The translations under genes and the position numbers were made by a program. From Clostridia bacterium (GTDB lineage: Bacteria; Bacillota_A; Clostridia; Christensenellales; Aristaeellaceae): a DNA stretch of 17,429 bases. The stretch lies in NCBI GenBank assembly GCA_017509065.1, contig JAFWQM010000197.1, positions 1 through 17,429 on the forward strand, in the 5' to 3' direction. Shown here in pieces: positions 1 through 9,665 of the stretch; position 1 is the first letter of the stretch; every line of letters begins with the position of its first letter. Below the pieces are notes generated by a model. It made no database searches, had not been told where the DNA came from, and worked only from the letters and a program-made list of their open reading frames with translations.

Positions 1-822
1 CGGGACACCTGGGGCAGCCTGGTTTTTGACCATAAGCCCTACGCTGTATATCGCGTGGTCACCGGCAAGCGGATAGAAATCAGCCTGTACGACCATGAGG
101 ACATGACCGGGCAGGTGTGTTACAGCGGCACCTTTACGGCGCTCTTTACCTGCTATGATCCTTTCGGCAGGATGAATCAGACCAGCTATGCAGATACCTG
201 TGACCCACGCACCCTGGCGCGGACGGGCATCCTTCCCGCTGCCCTTATGCCCCCGACGCCAACCGTCAATTCCCGTTCCTTCCTGCTGCTGTACAACCCC
301 GGCACCGAAGCAGCCCATACGGTCATCCGCCTGGCCGGGGACGTGGGAGACGGTCTCCTGATTCGCAACCTGACCACCGGACAGCGGTGCAGGGTGGTGA
401 ATCTGGAAAGCGGCAGCCTGCTGGAAGGAGCGTATCTGGAATAGGACAGTGAAAAGGGCCAAACCAGGATCGTGCTGGGTGAAAATGTAGAAATGGCCTT
501 TGCATTCCATGATGAGGGTTATATCACCCTGGCTCCCTGTACGCCCTTTGTCCGTTCCTTCCCAATCACCTATACGGCGGGCAGCAACATCGTCACCTCC
601 CTGGATACGTTCCAGTCCAGCATGATCGGTCAGTTCATATACCTGGACGGCTGGAAGCGAATCCGGCAGATCAACGATACTCATACCGCTATTATCTCTG
701 AACCAATGTCGGAAAGCGGCACAGCGGAAGCGCCCGTCGTGACCATGAACGAAATCGAAATCTCAGGAGAAAACATTGACCTGACGTCCTTTGAAATCAT
801 CTATACTCCCAGGGTCAGATAA
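1..822 (+). CDS. Phage distal tail protein (Dit-like), 5' partial, one in-frame TAG
   Basis: This is the C-terminal 273 residues of a siphovirus-type distal tail (Dit) protein, which links the tail tube to the tail tip. The frame is open from base 1, so the start lies upstream of the window. The visible part begins in a beta-rich receptor-like region (RIEISLYDHEDMTGQV, then GTFTALFTCYDPFGRM), typical of the first Dit domain. A second beta domain carries YHDEGY-like and LAPCTPF-like motifs and ends NIDLTSFEIIYTPRVR before TAA. Codon 148 of the visible frame (442-444) is TAG. The same frame continues on both sides as one family-typical protein, so TAG is read as sense. With standard decoding the protein would lose its C-terminal domain. 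The tail-tip gene follows after 24 bp. The family call rests on motif recognition, not on a database search. Confidence 0.8.
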
Positions 823-846
823 ATAACAAGAAAGGGGGCGTCGCCT

Positions 847-3326
847 ACGAGAACGCGGATCACCGTGCATGACATGAACCGGGTCAGGCTGTGCGAGCTG
901 TTTGATTCGGAACAAAAAGCGGAAGGCCAGGCTTACGGCGTTACCCTGACCACAGAGATTTCCGGCTGGAAGGAATAGTCCTTCACATAGCCGCAGACAA
1001 TCAATGGCGTGCGGAACTTCCGCTGGGCCTTCATCCGAAGCGGATATATGATCTGCGTGAACCGAAACGGCGTGAAGGACTGGTTCCTGTAGAACGCGCC
1101 GAAGCGCAGCCATAAGGGGCTGGCCGTCACCGCCACGATCACCTGCCAGCACGTCTGCGCGCTGCTCTCCAAAAAGAATCTGTATCTGACCTTCGACGAT
1201 ACAAACGGCATCGGCACGGCGCGGTACCTGCTGAATCAGGCATTGGCGAATACCGGCTGGACGCTGGCCTACTGCGAAACCTTTTATGAAGCGGACGGTG
1301 TCACCGAAAAGGTGCGCTCCCTGGAGGCGGACGAAAAGCGCGGGGCGTATCTGCTGATCGCGGACATCTGCAAGCTGTTCAGCGCCCGGCCGGTCTTCGA
1401 CGGGGACGCCCGCACCGTCAGCGTGTATTCCCTGAACCGGTATGAAGAAATGCTGGAATAGAACTTCGGCAAGAACCTGGACAGCATCGAGCGAAAGGAG
1501 GACACGGAAAACATCGTGACCCGCCTGTATGTGGAAGGCGAATACAGCGATTCCGGCTATGTGGGGATCGACGATGTGAACCCCACAGGGCTTCCGTTCC
1601 TTCTGAATTTCGAATACTTCCGGGATCTGGGCGTATTCACCCAAACGCATGAGCAGGCCCTTTCGGATTATCTGCGGGACATTCAGCAGGCCAAGGCAGC
1701 AGGGAGCGCCGCCATGACGCGGCTGCTGGCGCTGGAAAACGCGCTGAACGAGCTTTGGGGACAAATCACCTATGTGATTTACGCCTATGAGGACGGTGTG
1801 CTGACCCGCACCGTATAGGGCGGCGGAGCGTCCGAAAGCCAGGCGGAGCAGCATACCGACGATACACTCACGGTTCTGACGCCGGACGGTCAGCATCACA
1901 GCCAGAAGGGATGGGATTTTGGTGAACCGATTGATTATGCCGTCAAGTTCATCCAAAAGCCCGCTGCCCGCATCGGGGGTAAGGAGGTGGCCATAGAATC
2001 CAAGGAACTGAGCATCGCCAGCCTTCGGCGGGAAATGGAACAGACGGCGGACGAAGGCAAGCGGGCCAGCTTACAGGAGCAGATCGACGCTTTGACCTTG
2101 GAAATCCGGGCCATCTATCAGGGAGCGGAAACGGAAGACGGGCTGTACGCCCAAATGCGGGAAGCGGTGGAAACGGCCCTGGCGTGGAAGACACCCGGCT
2201 TGCTTATCAAGCCGCACTTCAAAGCCAGCAGGAAATCGAAAACCGCTTCGCTTTGGCCATGGACGATATGCTCATCGACGGGTATTGGAGCAATACCAAT
2301 TACGCGCCGGGCCAGGAAGAACTGCTGTACCTGGAGGCCTGCGAGGTCATGGAACGGCTTTCCAAGCCCGCGGTCTCCTATAACGCGAGCATCCAGAACC
2401 TATCCTGCGTCAGCGGCTATGAGCAGGAGGTATTCAGGATCGGGATGCTGCTGCGTATCTGGGACGAAGCGCTGTCTCTCAACGATAAGGCGTACATCTC
2501 CAAGCTGATCGAGCATTTGGACGCGCCGGAAAAGGACAGCGTCAGCATCACCAACGATCTGACCAGCATCGGCGCCGTATCCCTGGACAGCATCCTCAGC
2601 CAGATCACCGGCATCGCCGATACCGTAAAGCAGAAGAAAGCGCTCTATGATCGGGCGAAGGCCATATCGGACAACGGCTCCATTCCCGCCCAGCGGCTGG
2701 AGGGGATGATCGACGTATAGAAGACCCGGCTTTCTTCCAGCGTATCCAACTGGTATACCGACAGCGACGGAAACCTGATCCTGGAATCCGTAAACGGAAG
2801 CAGCGCCATGAAGCTGTGCGGCGAGGGCTTCATGATCGCGGGCAGCCGGACGGACACCGGCGAATGGGACTGGCGCACATTCGGCACCGGCGAAGGCTTC
2901 ACCGCCGACATGCTGGTTACGGGCTTTCTTTCGGCGGACAGGATTCAGGCTGGAACCATTACGACCAACAAGCTGGCTTCCGACGTGGGCGAATCCCTGG
3001 ATTTATCCAGCAACGAATCCGTTACCCTCAAGGTGGAAAGGACTGTTGATGAGGCAGTGGGTTACCGGGTGGAGCTGTACACACGCCAAGGCGATGTGCT
3101 CTCTGATTACGTTCCTTCCACCACCATTCAGGCGCGGGTGTGGCATGGGAACACGGAAATCACCAATACCCTTTCGGCTTCGCGCTTCGCCTGGAAACGA
3201 AGCAGTCAGGACGCCACCGCCGACAGGATTTGGAATGACAACCATACCGGCATGAAGGAAATCACGCTGACCAAGGCGGACGTGCTGTTCAGCGCGACCT
3301 ATTCCTGCGAAATCTCCGATAGGTAA
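847..3326 (+). CDS. Phage tail-tip protein (Tal/minor structural type), frameshifted, six in-frame TAGs
   Basis: This is a large tail-associated protein with the architecture of clostridial phage minor structural proteins. The N-terminal hub-like domain is followed by a region with RLYVEGEYSDSGYVGIDDVN and PTGLPFLLNFEYFRDLG, a helical coiled region (about codons 380-450), a second helical part containing YWSNTNYAPGQEELLYLEA, and a C-terminal part with SNWYTDSDGN, WRTFGTGEGF and an Ig-like end. TAG occurs in frame at 976, 988, 1090, 1459, 1816 and 2718, while TAA ends the gene at 3324. The reading frame shifts by -1 between about 2176 and 2187: codons start at position 1 modulo 3 before and 0 modulo 3 after. 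No normal start codon fits. An ACG at 847 sits 7 nt after a GGGGG ribosome-binding site (835-839); the first standard alternatives are GTG 865 and ATG 874. The two lesions suggest decay or sequence errors. Function in host-cell contact and DNA delivery is inferred from family and position. Confidence 0.75.
2176..2187 (+). other. -1 frameshift point in the tail-tip gene
   Basis: Before this point the plus frame beginning at 847 encodes the helical stretch ending MREAVETAL. After it the family-like sequence VEDTRLAYQAALQ continues in the frame one base back. No X-XXY-YYZ slippery heptamer or strong downstream stem is apparent, so a one-base deletion or a sequencing error is more likely than programmed frameshifting. 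Confidence 0.75.
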
Positions 3327-3361
3327 TTACAAGCGCGTAATGCAGCACATGCTCAAAGAGA

Positions 3362-3634
3362 TTATTCTTTTGTTCGCAGGCATCGCTCATTTTGAAATAA
3401 ATCATTGATAGGGATCTGCAAAATATCTGCAATTCCTTGCAGTTCGATATCCGAAATCAATCGGCTTCCATTTTCAATTCTGGATAGAGAGCCGCGGCAA
3501 ATATATATGGCCTTTGTTTCCAATTTCGCTGACAATTCCTGCTGAGTCATACCCGCTGCTTCTCGGAAGCGCTTGATGGTTTCGCCTGTGATATTCATGG
3601 GTTTTTTGTTGTTGATATTCATAATTCTTTTCAT
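3362..3634 (-). CDS. Small XRE-family helix-turn-helix regulator, antisense between tail genes
   Basis: This 90-residue protein is a single HTH_3/XRE DNA-binding domain. The sequence reads ETIKRFREAAGMTQQELSAK (first helices and turn), then GSLSRIENGSR (recognition helix) and ADILQIPINDLF (last helix), the usual SinR/Cro-like order. I chose the start at 3634 because a GGAG lies 6 nt upstream on the minus strand. Upstream in-frame residues read through the divergent fibre gene's start region and look non-coding. The gene ends in TAA and contains no TAG. It lies opposite to all phage late genes, between the tail-tip stop (3326) and the fibre start (3714), and is divergent from the fibre gene with a 79-bp gap. 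The AT-richer composition suggests independent acquisition (a moron-like gene). It probably autoregulates and could control the divergent fibre transcript; that role is inferred. Confidence 0.8.
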   Translation of the reverse strand: MKRIMNINNKKPMNITGETIKRFREAAGMTQQELSAKLETKAIYICRGSLSRIENGSRLISDIELQGIADILQIPINDLFQNERCLRTKE

Positions 3635-3713
3635 AGTCAACTCCAAATACGCTGATTTAGGATATATGAAACAAGCCAGAAGGCATAATAACAATCCAAT
3701 GGGAGGTGGAGCC
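3635..3713. promoter_or_regulatory. Divergent intergenic region between the XRE regulator and the first fibre gene
   Basis: This 79-bp AT-rich gap holds both ribosome-binding sites: GGAG for the minus-strand regulator and GGGAGGTGG (3701-3709) for the fibre gene. A -10-like CATAAT lies at about 3684-3689 on the plus strand, without a convincing -35 box. By analogy with other XRE repressors this is the most likely operator region, but no clear palindromic operator was seen. Confidence 0.35.
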
Positions 3714-5525
3714 GTGGCAATTATCGCTACAGGAAGCAAAACAATCATTGATCTTTCGGACGGCAAAGCATAGTCCGTCTATTTGGGCAGCAATCAACCG
3801 AGGACACAGATTCACGATGTAAACTCTTCTACTTACAGCCCAGATTGGACGACCAACGCCGGGAGATTGGTCATCACGCCCGTGGTGTACGCGAATCAGA
3901 CGGCCATCGCCCTGAATGCCACCGGTCTGACCATTACCTGGAAGCGGAAGGAAGGTTCCGGTTCCGAGGCAAATCTGGCGACAGGCGAAACTGCCAGCGG
4001 CAATGTCCTGACCGTCAATCAGAATAAACTGTCGGCCATTACCAGCGGCCTACTGACCTATATCGCGTATGTGGCTTATGTTGATCCCGATACCGGGCTG
4101 ACCATCAACGCCACAGCGGATATCTCCTTCGCCCTCATCAGCACGGGCGAAAACGCGAAATCCGCCTGGATCAGCGGCGAACAGGTTTTCAAGTATGACG
4201 CAGCCGGAACGGTCGCTCCTTCCCAGATCACCCTGACCGCGAATCTGCAGAATGTCACGATGGGCAAGTGGCAGTACAAGAATAGTTCCGGCACCTGGAC
4301 GGATTATCCCACGACGGCGGATAACGCCAACATCACCGGCACGACGCTCATCGTGAAGCCCACGCACAGCATCTGGGTGGGAGAATCGGCCACCCTGCGA
4401 ATCACCACCAGCGACAACTCCATCGGGGATACCACGTCCATCTATAAGGTGACGGATGGCGCGACGGGCGGGCAGGGCAATCCCGGCCAGAACGCTTCCG
4501 TTGTTTTCCTGACCAATGAGAATATCACGTTCGCTGCCACCAGCGCCGGGAAGGTGGCCGCTACCACCAAGACCTGCAATGTGGTGGCCTATACCGGCAC
4601 CACCAAAGTAACGCCCACTGTGGGCACACCCACCGGGATGCCCTCTGGAATGACTGTTACCGCAGGCAGCGCTTCCAATAATGAAATCCCTCTTACCATT
4701 ACCATTGCTTCCAACTCCACCCTGGGTGGCAGCGGGCAGTTGAACGGTGTGGTTAATATCCCCATTACCTCTCCCGTCAGCACGACGTTGCAGATCCAGT
4801 GGAGCAAGGTGAATACCGGCGCTTCCGGTACCACGCCTGTGGTGTTTTCTTTGTATGCGCCGCAGGGTACTGTTTTCAACAATGGCGAGGGAAGCCTGAC
4901 GATCCAGACGGCGGCCTACTCCGGCACCACCGCCATTACCAGCGGCGCGACCTATGCCTGGGCCAAATACACCAGCGGTTCCTGGACGACGATTTCCGGG
5001 GAAACGGGAGCGTCTCTCACAGTCAGCGGGTCTACTGTTACCGGGATGGCATCCTATAAGTGTACGATGACGTATTCGAGCAAAACGTACACAGACGTCA
5101 TCACGCTCATCGACAAAACGGATAATTACCAGGCGGACATCGACAGTACGGCGGGCGATATCTTCAAAAATACTGTGGGCCAGACTTGCCTGATCTGCCG
5201 TTTGTGGCAGAACGGGGCTGAGGTTGACCCGCTCAAATCGACCACATATTCGGCAACAGCGCCTTCCTCTCCTGTGTCGGGAGATTTCTATTACAAAATC
5301 GACACATCAACACCCACTACCGCCCTCATGCGCTACAGCGGTTCGGCTTGGGTGGATGTGACTAACAACGCTACTTACAAACACACCAAAACCTATACTT
5401 GGTACCGCAGGGATAAGGACGGGAATCCGCTGGACAACGGCGCTGCTTTTGCTACCGGCAAGGTGATCTACGTGGATGGGGATGATGTGACAGTCAAAAC
5501 AGTATTCGTTTGCGAGGTGGAATAA
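3714..5525 (+). CDS. Phage baseplate/fibre protein with Ig-like domains, one in-frame TAG
   Basis: The protein has 603 residues and is beta-rich and Ser/Thr/Gly-rich, as in upper-baseplate or fibre proteins of Firmicutes siphophages. I start it at GTG 3714, which has GGAGG 7 nt upstream. The first 40 residues read AIIATGSKTIIDLSDGKA, then TAG (3771-3773), then SVYLGSNQPRTQIHDV, a conserved-looking N-terminus that only becomes continuous if TAG is sense. A gene finder using the standard code would start at TTG 3783 and lose the first 23 residues. Several Ig-like repeats follow, with ATYAWAKYTSGSWTTISGE at about residues 420-440. The C-terminal part contains a TYTWYRRDKDGNPL segment. The stop is TAA, 3 bp before the next gene. 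Host-surface binding is inferred from position. Confidence 0.8.
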
Positions 5526-5528
5526 GCC

Positions 5529-7310
5529 ATGATCGCTCAGGCGCAGTTTACCATTGCCGATCTGTCGGACGCAACCGCAGAAGTTGTGGTAGGCACACAG
5601 GCTGCATCCACCAACGCCTGGACGGGGAACGCCAGTTTCACCGAGTTGCGGGATGGGCAGACTATTTTGTACTGGCTGCCGTTCGCGGGTACGTCCTCTA
5701 ATGCCACGCTGAATCTGACGTTGGGAAACGGCACGACTACCGGCGCTGTCCCTGTTTACATCAACGGCACGACCCGGTGTACCACCCATGTGGCAGTAAG
5801 CAGCATTACCCTGATGACCTACCGGGTTAACACACCCATCGCAGGGAGTGGCAGCTATACCGGCTGGTGGATCAACAGGAATCAGGATACGACTACCAAC
5901 TACTATGACAGGATCAATTACAAGGCTTCCGTTACCGCCGTCGGCGCGATTGCGGCTGGGAAGCTGGGCGTGTTCAATAGCGCAGGAAAACTCATGCTGC
6001 TTTCCACGACAGCCTTCGATGTGACCAAGCCGATCCTGTATGTGGGCACAGCCTACAAAACCTCCGCCCTGACCCAGACGAACAACTATATCTCTTGGGG
6101 CACAGCCTTTTCTCTGGCCAGCACGGTATCTGGCTTTTCCGGGACTGCCGGAGCGACGGTGTACATTAAGGGCACCCTGAACGGCTCCATGTTTACCCCA
6201 GCGGCAGGGGTGCTCACCACGACCGTGCCTTCCTCAGAGGATGGGTACACCTACATCCTCCTGGGCCTGATGAGCACAACCGTCAACGCTGTGCTGGCCC
6301 CGGAGCATCCCATGTTCCGGTACTACAAAGGCGGCTTCAAGGCCATTTCCCAGATCGCCTATGAAGCGTATGTGGCAGCGGAAGGAGCGCAGGAATCCAT
6401 TGATGATCTTGAAGTGGGCGGACGGAATTATATCCTACAGTCCAGCGCACAGGCCGAATCCAACGCATACCTGATTTGGACGTATGAGGTTTCTACGCCC
6501 CTGGAAGCTGGGGAGGAATACACGGTATCCATGTGTGTTTCTCCCGCGTCAGATGTTACGGCTTACGGCGTGTGGTTGTCCACAGGGTATGCGAAGCAGT
6601 GCGAGTTGCCCGTGTCCGGCGCGGAAAGGCAGATCGTTTCCCAGACGTTCACGGCTTTTTATTATGCAGGAAAGACCCCGGAGGATGACGCCTATCACGC
6701 CTGCGTCCGGGTGTACCGTTTGCCGCAGCCTGCGTCCGGCGCGACTGTCGGTGTGTCCAAAATCCACTGGATCAAGGTGGAGAAGGGCAACCGGGCTACC
6801 GACTATACAGCAGCCCCGGAGGACAGCGAAACGGCGCTGGAACTCAAGCTGGCGTCCGTCCGGGCACAGATCAGTACAGAAGCGGACAGCATCCGGTCAG
6901 AAGTGCAGTCCACCTACGCCCTGGCCAGTGATATGACCCAGGTGCGTTCCCAAGTCGGAACGCTGGCGGAGCAGACCTCTACCAATTACACCTGGGCTGT
7001 GACCCGGATCAACCAGCTGCAGCAGGACATGACCACCGGCCTGGAAGCCACGGAAGAACAGCTGGATATCATTCGCAATTACATGACCTTCGGGGAAAAC
7101 GGCCTCATCATCGGTAAAAGCGGGAATCCATTCACATTCCGCGTCGTAAACGACAGGCTGTCCTTCTATATGAATGATACTGAGGTTGCATATTTGTCCA
7201 ATAACAAATTATACGTCACCCAGGCTGAAATCCTGACCAAGCTTGTGATCGGAAGGTTTGGGTTCGAGCCCCAGGAGAACGGCAACCTCTCCCTGGTCTA
7301 TAACGGGTAA
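5529..7310 (+). CDS. Phage tail fibre/baseplate protein with lectin-like module and coiled coil
   Basis: The protein has 593 residues and no TAG codon. Residues 1-130 form a beta-rich N-terminal part. Residues 131-270 resemble a trimeric-fibre-like domain (NYYDRINYKASVTAVGAIAA, and later AVLAPEHPMFRYYKGGFKAI). A module begins VGGRNYILQSS at about residue 297 and ends WIKVEKGNRATDYTAAPED at about 425. This VGGRNYI...KVEKGN...PED frame marks a jelly-roll, carbohydrate-binding-like module common in phage fibres. A heptad-rich coiled coil follows (about 430-505), then a C-terminal head FGENGLIIGKSGNPFTFRVV at about 515-535. It lies 3 bp after the previous stop and 11 bp before the next start, so it is co-transcribed. 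Receptor binding is inferred. Confidence 0.8.
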   Translation: MIAQAQFTIADLSDATAEVVVGTQAASTNAWTGNASFTELRDGQTILYWLPFAGTSSNATLNLTLGNGTTTGAVPVYINGTTRCTTHVAVSSITLMTYRVNTPIAGSGSYTGWWINRNQDTTTNYYDRINYKASVTAVGAIAAGKLGVFNSAGKLMLLSTTAFDVTKPILYVGTAYKTSALTQTNNYISWGTAFSLASTVSGFSGTAGATVYIKGTLNGSMFTPAAGVLTTTVPSSEDGYTYILLGLMSTTVNAVLAPEHPMFRYYKGGFKAISQIAYEAYVAAEGAQESIDDLEVGGRNYILQSSAQAESNAYLIWTYEVSTPLEAGEEYTVSMCVSPASDVTAYGVWLSTGYAKQCELPVSGAERQIVSQTFTAFYYAGKTPEDDAYHACVRVYRLPQPASGATVGVSKIHWIKVEKGNRATDYTAAPEDSETALELKLASVRAQISTEADSIRSEVQSTYALASDMTQVRSQVGTLAEQTSTNYTWAVTRINQLQQDMTTGLEATEEQLDIIRNYMTFGENGLIIGKSGNPFTFRVVNDRLSFYMNDTEVAYLSNNKLYVTQAEILTKLVIGRFGFEPQENGNLSLVYNG

Positions 7311-7321
7311 AGGAGGGCAGC

Positions 7322-9583
7322 ATGAGTACCATTGTCACCTATACCGCCTCGCTCTGCACCAGGCGCACGGATTATTCCGTCAATACGAAAAACGGCCAGG
7401 CTTGCCAGGAATACTATACCAACAGCTATAACTATGTGGGCATCATCCACTTTCCCGGCATGAACCTGACGAACAAGGTGATCAACGCCCTGATCTTTGA
7501 CATTAAGTCGGATAAAGCGGGCTACGGCGCAAGCAGCACAAAGACCGTTTACTGGCGGAGATCCAACTATCAGGAAGCCTCCAAGGAAAGAGTCACAGGC
7601 GCGGATTATGTTGGTACGGCCCTGGGCACGATTCAGGGTTCCTTCTACGATAGCCTGACCTCCCACAGCATCACCGGCGACCTGCTCACGGCCATGGCCA
7701 GTTATATCACGGCGGGGAACAATACCTTCCTGATCTACAATCCCAGCCCGGAACAGAGCAGCCAGGGGTATTCCAAAAACTACCTCATGTGGACGGACGT
7801 CACTCTCACGGTCAACTACGATGAGGCTGTTTCTTCCCCTTCGCTGTCGGCAACATCGGCTGACATGGGAACCAGCATCACCGTGTACACCAACCGGCAG
7901 AGCACCGGGGCCACGCACACACTCACTTATTCCTTCGGCCAGACAAGCGGCACCATTGGCACAAATATAGGGGATTCCACATCCTGGACGGTTCCCATGT
8001 CCCTGGCTTATGAAATCCCGAACGCCACTTCGTGTTTGGTTACCGTTACCTGCGATACCTATTATGGAGGGGTGCTCACCGGCAGCAGGACGTGTACGCT
8101 GACTGCCACGCTGCCGTCCTGGGTAACGCCGTACATATCGGACATTACCCATACGGACAGCGAAACCACCGTCCAGCAGACCATCGGCGCGTATGTGCGG
8201 GGCCTGAGCAAGCCCACTGTTTCCATCACGGCCATGGGCCGCTACATGAGCACGATCACCGCCTACCGCGCCACGCTGGATGGGATCACCTACACGACGG
8301 CCTCCTTTACCGCCAGCAAGTATTTGTCTCTGGCGGGGTTTATGACGCTGACCGTAACCGTCACCGATTCACGCGGACGGACGTCCACAGATACCCGGTC
8401 GCTCAGCATCTTGGACTATGCCTACCCCTCTATCCGCCTCTTTGCCGCTGACCGCTGCAACGCGGCGGGTACGGAAGCGCAGCGGGACAGCAGCTATGTC
8501 CGCATCCAATTCCGTGGAGCGATTTCCAGCCTGGACAATGCCAACGCTACAGAGTATTACGTCTACTATAAGCTGTCCACCGCATCGACCTGGACACTGG
8601 CGGAGAGTTCAACGACAGCGGGGCAGTATGACATTACCGTTCTCAACCATGTGCTTTCCCAGACCTTCAGCCCGCTGTACAGCTACGATATCAAAATCCG
8701 GCTGAAGGATTCCTTTGCCTATGTGGAGCAGTCTGTGAGCATCGGCACCAAGCAGGTGATCATGGATGTGCTGGCTAACGGAAACGGGATCGCTTTCGGG
8801 AAAATCGCCGAAACCTCCGGGTACGTGGACTGCGGATGGCCCTTGAAGCTGTCCACGCCTTTGAGCATTGAAAACGGCGGCACAGGGGGATCAAGCGCAG
8901 CGCTGGCCCGGTATTACCTGGGGGCTGTCTCCAAAACCGGGGATACCATGACGGGCAACCTGAACATCCAAAGCTATCTGTACCCATCCATGTACCTGGT
9001 GCCCACATACAATAACACGACGAATCGAATTGTGTTTGAGGGCAGCTATCTTGGCGCGGCATCCTTCGCAGCCTGGGAGGACAGTTCCGGCACGGAACGG
9101 AGGATGCTGGAAGTCCGCACAAAAGGCTATGAATCAAACATTGACAACGCCGTGCTGCTTCGCTGCGCCGAGAATAATGTCTGGTATACCTACCGGCTGT
9201 TCCACTCCGGCATGAGCACGCCGGTGCCCATTGCCAACGGCGGCACGGGGGCCAACAACGCCGTGACTGCCCGTTACTACCTGGGGGCAAACGACGCTTC
9301 CAACCTGAACGCAGGCACGATCCCCGCCGCCCGGCTGCCCTTCAAGATCGCATACGGTTCCGCCAGCGTCAATTCCAGCACCAGCGCCTATATCGATTAC
9401 TCCAGCGCAGGCTTCACGGCAGTCCCGTATGTCCTAATCAACTACTCAACCACCAGCGCCAACTGGACGGGAACGGCTGGGGCCATCAAGGTGCATAGCA
9501 AAACGACTTCGGGTGCTTATGTAACCGTTGGCGGTTCCTATGGAACCTTACGTGAAAGCGACTGGATCGCGATAGGTGTGTAA
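7322..9583 (+). CDS. Phage minor structural/tail fibre protein with NGGTG repeats
   Basis: The protein has 753 residues and an AGGAGG ribosome-binding site 5 nt before ATG 7322. The N-terminal 170 residues form a lectin-like beta domain. The middle part (about 170-500) has repeated Ig-like strands and resembles the DUF859-type minor structural proteins. The C-terminal part carries two matching fibre repeats, ENGGTGGSSAALARYYLGA (about residue 516) and ANGGTGANNAVTARYYLGA (about 638). NGGTG is a recurring motif in phage fibre shafts and knobs. The tip (about 665-753) has the small beta-sandwich pattern INYSTTSANWTGTAGAI ... DWIAIG seen at the ends of T4 gp53- or pyocin-like fibres. There is no TAG in 754 codons. 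It is the last gene before a terminator-like hairpin, which suits the end of the tail module. Confidence 0.8.
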   Translation: MSTIVTYTASLCTRRTDYSVNTKNGQACQEYYTNSYNYVGIIHFPGMNLTNKVINALIFDIKSDKAGYGASSTKTVYWRRSNYQEASKERVTGADYVGTALGTIQGSFYDSLTSHSITGDLLTAMASYITAGNNTFLIYNPSPEQSSQGYSKNYLMWTDVTLTVNYDEAVSSPSLSATSADMGTSITVYTNRQSTGATHTLTYSFGQTSGTIGTNIGDSTSWTVPMSLAYEIPNATSCLVTVTCDTYYGGVLTGSRTCTLTATLPSWVTPYISDITHTDSETTVQQTIGAYVRGLSKPTVSITAMGRYMSTITAYRATLDGITYTTASFTASKYLSLAGFMTLTVTVTDSRGRTSTDTRSLSILDYAYPSIRLFAADRCNAAGTEAQRDSSYVRIQFRGAISSLDNANATEYYVYYKLSTASTWTLAESSTTAGQYDITVLNHVLSQTFSPLYSYDIKIRLKDSFAYVEQSVSIGTKQVIMDVLANGNGIAFGKIAETSGYVDCGWPLKLSTPLSIENGGTGGSSAALARYYLGAVSKTGDTMTGNLNIQSYLYPSMYLVPTYNNTTNRIVFEGSYLGAASFAAWEDSSGTERRMLEVRTKGYESNIDNAVLLRCAENNVWYTYRLFHSGMSTPVPIANGGTGANNAVTARYYLGANDASNLNAGTIPAARLPFKIAYGSASVNSSTSAYIDYSSAGFTAVPYVLINYSTTSANWTGTAGAIKVHSKTTSGAYVTVGGSYGTLRESDWIAIGV

Positions 9584-9606
9584 AATGAACACAAAGCGAA
9601 AAGAGG

Positions 9607-9632
9607 AAAGGGCTGCGGAAACGCGGCTTTTT
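9607..9632 (+). terminator. Rho-independent terminator or attenuator between tail and lysis modules
   Basis: The stem pairs GCTGCG (9612-9617) with CGCGGC (9622-9627) around a GAAA tetraloop. Five more base pairs follow if G-U pairs are allowed (AAAGG with TTTTT), and the T run 9628-9632 ends it. It lies 24 nt after the fibre stop and ends 33 nt before the holin start. It could partly terminate tail transcripts or set the level of lysis genes. Confidence 0.7.
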
Positions 9633-9665
9633 CATTATAACCAATTTCAAAAGGGGGAATGTGGA

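Noticed and set aside
763..1956. A 397-codon open frame on the minus strand, opposite the tail-tip gene
   Set aside because: It is longer than the plus-strand pieces under the standard code and a naive gene caller would choose it. It shows no domain, and the plus strand, read through TAG, encodes recognisable tail protein. It is an antisense shadow.
3573..3773. A hydrophobic 66-codon plus-strand frame over the XRE gene
   Set aside because: It is antisense to the recognisable HTH gene and overlaps the fibre start in the same frame; the fibre's own GTG 3714 with a good ribosome-binding site explains its last part.
7257..7273. A tRNA T-arm-like sequence (TTGGG-TTCGAGC-CCCAG)
   Set aside because: It lies inside the fibre coding frame and there is no acceptor, D-arm or anticodon stem around it. 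No amber-suppressor tRNA was found in this window.
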